Shown: piece by piece, positions 59,421-64,000 of the stretch
Numbering within the stretch: the first letter of the stretch is position 1
How the letters are laid out: each line of letters starts with the position of its first letter
Assembly (NCBI GenBank): GCA_005406025.1
Contig: BGZK01002111.1
Coordinates: 1-64,000, forward strand
Source of the DNA: Eumeta japonica
Taxonomy: Eukaryota; Arthropoda; Insecta; Lepidoptera; Psychidae
Length of the DNA: 64,000 nt
Direction: 5' to 3'
Notes under the pieces: generated by a model
What the model was told of the DNA's origin: nothing
The model's input: only the letters and a program-made list of their open reading frames with translations
Databases searched by the model: none
Translations under genes and position numbers: made by a program

Positions 59421-61513
59421 CAAGAAAATATTACACTGCATGTAATAAATTACAGATAGCAACTATATGCATCATATTACGTACTTATCTAAAAATATTT
59501 TTAGAAATGAACATAAGTAACTTTTCTCGTAGGAAGCTAATCATTTTCCCACAGCAAACTGAAAGACAGCGGAGCTAAGCTCAGTTGCCTAGGAACAATG
59601 AAATTTTAGATAAATAAGAGGGCTGTCTAAATATTATGAAATTCAGTTGTTTGGTACTCGAAGAAAATAACTGAATAAATAGAAGGTCATAGAAGAGGGT
59701 TAAAATGTAGACATTAGAAACATATTGAGTTTTTAGAAATGCATAATGCAAGGGTGTTTTTGATGAGGTAGAAAAGTGTGTAAAATTGAGTAAAAGCAAA
59801 ATGTGAGAATCATCAAATTCAAAGCGAGTATTTTATTAAAAATGCTTTATTAATAGTTTGCGATCGCTATTAAGCGATCAAAGCTACAATATGCTAATAA
59901 ATGGTATAAGTAAATATGGCGATTTGGGAGTGGAGCAGGGAACGGAGATGGGAATGGAATGCGATCTGAAAACGAGATCCAACTTTTGAAATTGTAATTG
60001 AGCGAAACCAGATTCCAAGTTGTGTTTTGAGAATACTTTTTAATTGATTTTCATTAATCATTATCAAGAGTCCAGTGAACATAAATAATGTTGTTCTTTA
60101 ACCATATCCACCTATGATATTAACACGTATGTTTTAAGGCACGACGAGCGTTCGTACGAGCATATTCGTACGATTTTAAAATTTCACTGTCTTCATTTTA
60201 GTCTAATGCGCCAAAAAATTATAATCCATTAAAATGAAAATTTTTATAATTTTATGAAATACTTAAAGAGTAACATCACATAGAAGTTCTTTTTAAGGAT
60301 ATAAACATTTTATTTGAAGAATCTAATATAGAATTTGTTTCGAAACATTGCCGTTGGAATTTCGTTTCACAGTCGTGACGAGTGCCATTGAATATTGCAC
60401 GTTACCAAACATACTATATATGTAACATGTTGTTCGCGACGATATATTTACGAAATAATTAACTCAAATTATTTTATTTAAAATTATGTATTTAATTTTC
60501 TAGTCTTAAAATTATTGTAACACGTACATAACACTTTTATCAAAATATAGAGAGATAAATATAAAGAGCGACGGTATGGCGAAGTGGGTCGCATGCAATA
60601 ACATGTAGTATCACAGCATCTAGACGCGCTCTCTGAATTTGCATATATATCGTGACACTATTGCTAAAATGTATGATTCTTTTTTCGATTTATTTAATTC
60701 TTACTACTATCGATAAATAGTAAAATTAATGAGAACTCCTTCGCATTACCAGCATGTAGAAGAAAAACAGGTTCATTTGGCTGCCACGCTGAATTTCTTT
60801 GAAATATATTCTCAATATGTGTGCTAAAATATATATAAACTGCACCATGTCTTCATAATGTCAAGGAATGAAGTTGATCCATACAATAAAGTAGCTCAGT
60901 TGTTTATAAGGAGTTGGTACTGCAGTTCATCAGTTAGAAACGAGAAAAATGCTTTATAAATCTCAAAGTGTTAGTTCAGATGGAAGTTTTTCCGCATCCT
61001 AAGTTTTTCGAAACCGGTTTAACTTTATCATTTAAGTAACCTCAAAATGTGTATGGTATATGTCAACAGCTAAGACTTTAAATTCCGTTATTAGCATTAT
61101 AACGTAAGTTTCGGCGCCTTTAAAAAAGATTTATATTAAATAGTATTTTTGAACAGCAATCAATGATGGTTTGATTGTTATGAATTGCAACAAGTCTACC
61201 ATATTTCTACATTCATTTCAAGACTTATTTGTAACTTTATTGAACTCTCTGTTATATGGTTATTTTTATTTTTTCTTATTCGTGGATAAAAATTTTACAT
61301 GTATAAATAAATAGCAATATAACGTAAACGCATAAAGTATTTTTTATAATATCTATTTTTATTATGGTGACAACAAAATACGAACCAGAAACAACTAGTA
61401 ATAATTAAAACACGTTTGTTGTCAAAGGTTATATATAACTTCAACATTTAAAAATAGTCTGAATCCCTGCTGAATCTTATAGATTGTTTATCGTTTATTA
61501 ATTCTTTAACTCA

Positions 61514-61519
<6 letters not shown>
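59421..61519. other. AT-rich non-coding stretch
   Basis: Nothing supported. GCGATCGC and an adjacent GCGATC at 59861-59880 form a small imperfect palindrome. Confidence 0.45.

Positions 61520-61579
<60 letters not shown>
61520..61579. repeat. (TA)30 microsatellite
   Basis: Thirty uninterrupted TA dinucleotides. The minus-strand ORF ending in alternating Tyr-Ile here is an artefact. Confidence 0.95.
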
Positions 61580-61582
<3 letters not shown>

Positions 61583-63980
61583 ATAATATTGTGCCATGTA
61601 ATGGTGTTACAAACCACTTAAAGTAGACGGGCGTACTTAGCTGTATTATTAGGTATATTATTTCTTTCAATAGTGAATAATAGACAGACACCTTTTCACA
61701 ATATACGCGTGGATGCACTGAAAGCAAAGAGAAAGTGAAATAATAAGATATCCCGATAATATGGGAGGCCATGAACTTTTACCGGCGACCTATGCCTGTG
61801 CCGAAACGGCCCGCACGTTTTCGTGCATTATTGAAGAGTTAAGATCCCCTCCACCCCGTCAACTTCTGGGAAATCTCAATTCTTGAGGAGTTTCGCCTCC
61901 CCTTCAGTGGCCGTCTACGGACCGAGTGGTAGGGACGTGCACAAAGATTTCAGATAGGGAATGCAGAGTTAAAAACCTATCAGTTTTAGCATTGCTTCGG
62001 TAGGTTGCCCACCGATGCTGGCTTTCTACACTGTATGACTCTCACTGTACGACACATTCTTCTGAAAAATTCATACAATAAGAAGAAACGTTTTGATAAG
62101 CAAGTAGGTTTGGACACTCGTCCAAAACATTGTCTATAATCTCGTAAAATACACGCTTGAAATACTGTCGTACATTATAAATATCGGTTTTTCTTTTAGG
62201 TCGGTCGCAATTGGATTACAAAATAATTATAGTTGATATGAAATCTAGTTTTCCATAGTTTCACGATAAATTTTCAAGCTCTTTACTTTTATGGACAAAG
62301 TAAACAATGTCAATGTAAATATTTCACTATATGAAATTATATAAAATTTTTATACAAAATGTCTGTCTCAGAAAATACTGCTGAAAACGTATTAAAAAAA
62401 ATAACTTCAAATTTCCTTCCATTTGCAATAGATTAATCATTTCCTCAAAGAATATCGTCGAAAAAGTCACAGATTTTAATTTGTTTCTAAACACTTTTCC
62501 AATAGGAAATTTCCAAGGAAATTTGTATTTCCTTGTTTTAATTAATTTACTAAAGACAATCAATCAATTGCCCTAACAAAAACAAATATAAAGCATGGTG
62601 ATAAAACTCTGTAATTTCGATACAGCCGGGATAGAAACTCTGATTCTCAAATCTAAACACACGAATAAATTTTCACGTACACACACTTTTGCCGTGTCTA
62701 CACGTAGAATAACGAACCCCATTAATTTGAAACTTAGGCACCATCTTATTGTGTCCTCGGTTGTAAGCGGCACTAACGCAGCCTGCCAGCGATGCATACG
62801 TTGAATCGTATGAATTGTCGCGTTTGTTCGTTGTGCAAGTTAGCTTTCAAAATACTAATAAATAGCTTGATGTAATCAGAATAATAATACAGAAAAATAA
62901 TTTAGTAGTGTAATTTTTTACGAGTTACATTTATTTATCTTTTAGGGGCATTTATGTGTGGCTACAGGTAAGCCAGCTTTTTTGCATTTATGAAATGCAC
63001 GCGCCGTCCGAATGGTATATGAACGGCGATGTTGTAAAAATTGAGATCATTCTCATATTATTGCACGATTGTATATCGCAATTGCGTATGAACATCGTCC
63101 AGCAATTGTTAACGTGTACGATTGACATTAAATTAAATTTTTATCTAATCATAACACATATAAAAAAAATTTTTTAGCAAAATCTTTTCTAAATAGGGAT
63201 AGTTGCTTTACACAAGAATATACATACGATAAAAAAAAACTGATTGTATACGATTACGTTTCTAATGTTTTCATTATGATTTTTTTTAGGGACGTATAAA
63301 CGTGTCGTACCTATTTAGTGTGTTAATTTTATTTTTTCTAATAACGCAATTAAAATTTATAACTCTCTGAGATATTTTTAAATACGTGAAATATTTATTT
63401 ACGGAGTATAGTTAATAATTTTTAATTTTATCGGGTATTTGTATCGCTTTTATTTCATTTTGCGTAATACTATTCGTCGATATTACTTCATGTTAACAAT
63501 CGAATGGTGATTTGGTGAATTTCGAAGATTACTTTTTACAATGAAATAAGATTTAGTGATTATTTGTGAGTGTTAAACGGCTAAATCCAACTTTATTCAT
63601 TTAACAAGATGTAAATTATATGTATTTACATCGAATTCATTAACAATATACAATTAATAAAAATATTAATAAAATAAAACCAATATTTATTAAATAAATA
63701 TTATTAACATTTACTTAAATTTAACATTACCTAAAAGAATAGAAATAACGGGTTTTTGCAGATGGGGTTGCAGAATTGCGCGGAAAAATGTTCGAGAATA
63801 TCAGATGGAGATATTCCCGGCGTGTGTAAATAAAAGATATGTAACGAAAGCACAATAATGTACAATAATAATGTATTATTCCTTTGAAAAATAGTCTTGA
63901 TAGTAGTAATTTTGCGTCTCCGCTGAGATATTTCATAGTATTTACGAGGAGAATATCGAGTATATGAGAAATTAGAGAGT
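61580..63980. other. Non-coding stretch with one GC-richer patch
   Basis: 61770-62060 is less AT-rich (CCGGCGACCTATGCCTGTGC and onward) and could be an old insert or regulatory DNA, but no reading frame is convincing. Opposed ORFs at 62573-62804 overlap each other and match nothing I know. Confidence 0.4.
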
Positions 63981-64000
63981 CAGTGGTCACCGCCGTCCAT
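63981..64000 (+). repeat. Truncated start of a repeat like 32850-33190
   Basis: CAGTGGTCACCGCCGTCCAT parallels AGGTGGTCATTGCCGCCCAT at 32890-32909. It is cut by the window edge. Confidence 0.4.

Noticed and set aside
59222..59578. Plus-strand 118-codon ORF as a gene
   Set aside because: It overlaps the start of a dispersed repeat whose other copy has no such frame, and the composition is AT-driven.
61515..61772. Minus-strand 85-codon ORF
   Set aside because: A third of it is the TA microsatellite translated as alternating Tyr-Ile.

Overview
The window reads as AT-rich, non-coding nuclear DNA from an insect, most likely a moth or butterfly. The grounds are the mobile-element content (PIF/Harbinger with a MADF-BESS partner gene, mariners, a Jockey-like gag with three zinc knuckles, Helitron-like 3' ends with hairpin plus CTAG) and several interspersed repeats that I recognise as lepidopteran in style. 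The species cannot be fixed by reading alone. I see no clear full-length host gene, no bacterial-type operon, no CRISPR array and no functional tRNA or rRNA gene.

Layout. 1-3990: AT-rich DNA with copies of a dispersed repeat, a small hAT-like MITE and a LINE 3' scrap. 3994-6939: a complete but decayed PIF/Harbinger transposon with TTA target duplication. Its transposase and its MADF-BESS gene lie on opposite strands and interlock: each gene's intron contains an exon of the other. 6943-9760: 5' part of a Jockey-like non-LTR element with a broken ORF1, itself invaded by a 196-bp hAT MITE. 10.2-20 kb: LINE 3' end, dispersed repeats and a Helitron-like element carrying an unexplained 112-codon ORF. 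21.0-24.3 kb: an unidentified GC-richer coding-like island and two small exon-like segments. 24878-26145: a decayed mariner. 28.1-30.5 kb: remnants of three further mariners, all antisense. 35.3-36.3 and 39.7-40.4 kb: two loci of one 120-bp tandem repeat family, the first folded like a Foldback transposon. 37.8-38.4 kb: hAT transposase scrap ending at a Helitron-like terminus. 43-52 kb: paired repeats, Helitron-like copies and a candidate small host gene (47.3-50.3 kb) with promoter-like start, splice sites, a Q/A/R-rich helix, a C-terminal membrane segment and polyadenylation signals. 54-64 kb: second copies of earlier repeats, then mostly AT-rich DNA with no gene I can support.

The elements act independently. 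The only partnership visible is inside the Harbinger element, where transposase and MADF-BESS protein would have to cooperate; both are now disabled by small indels. Repeat pairs (11.8/54.4 kb, 13/50.6 kb, 30.9/55.4 kb, 43.0/52.0 kb) link distant parts of the window.
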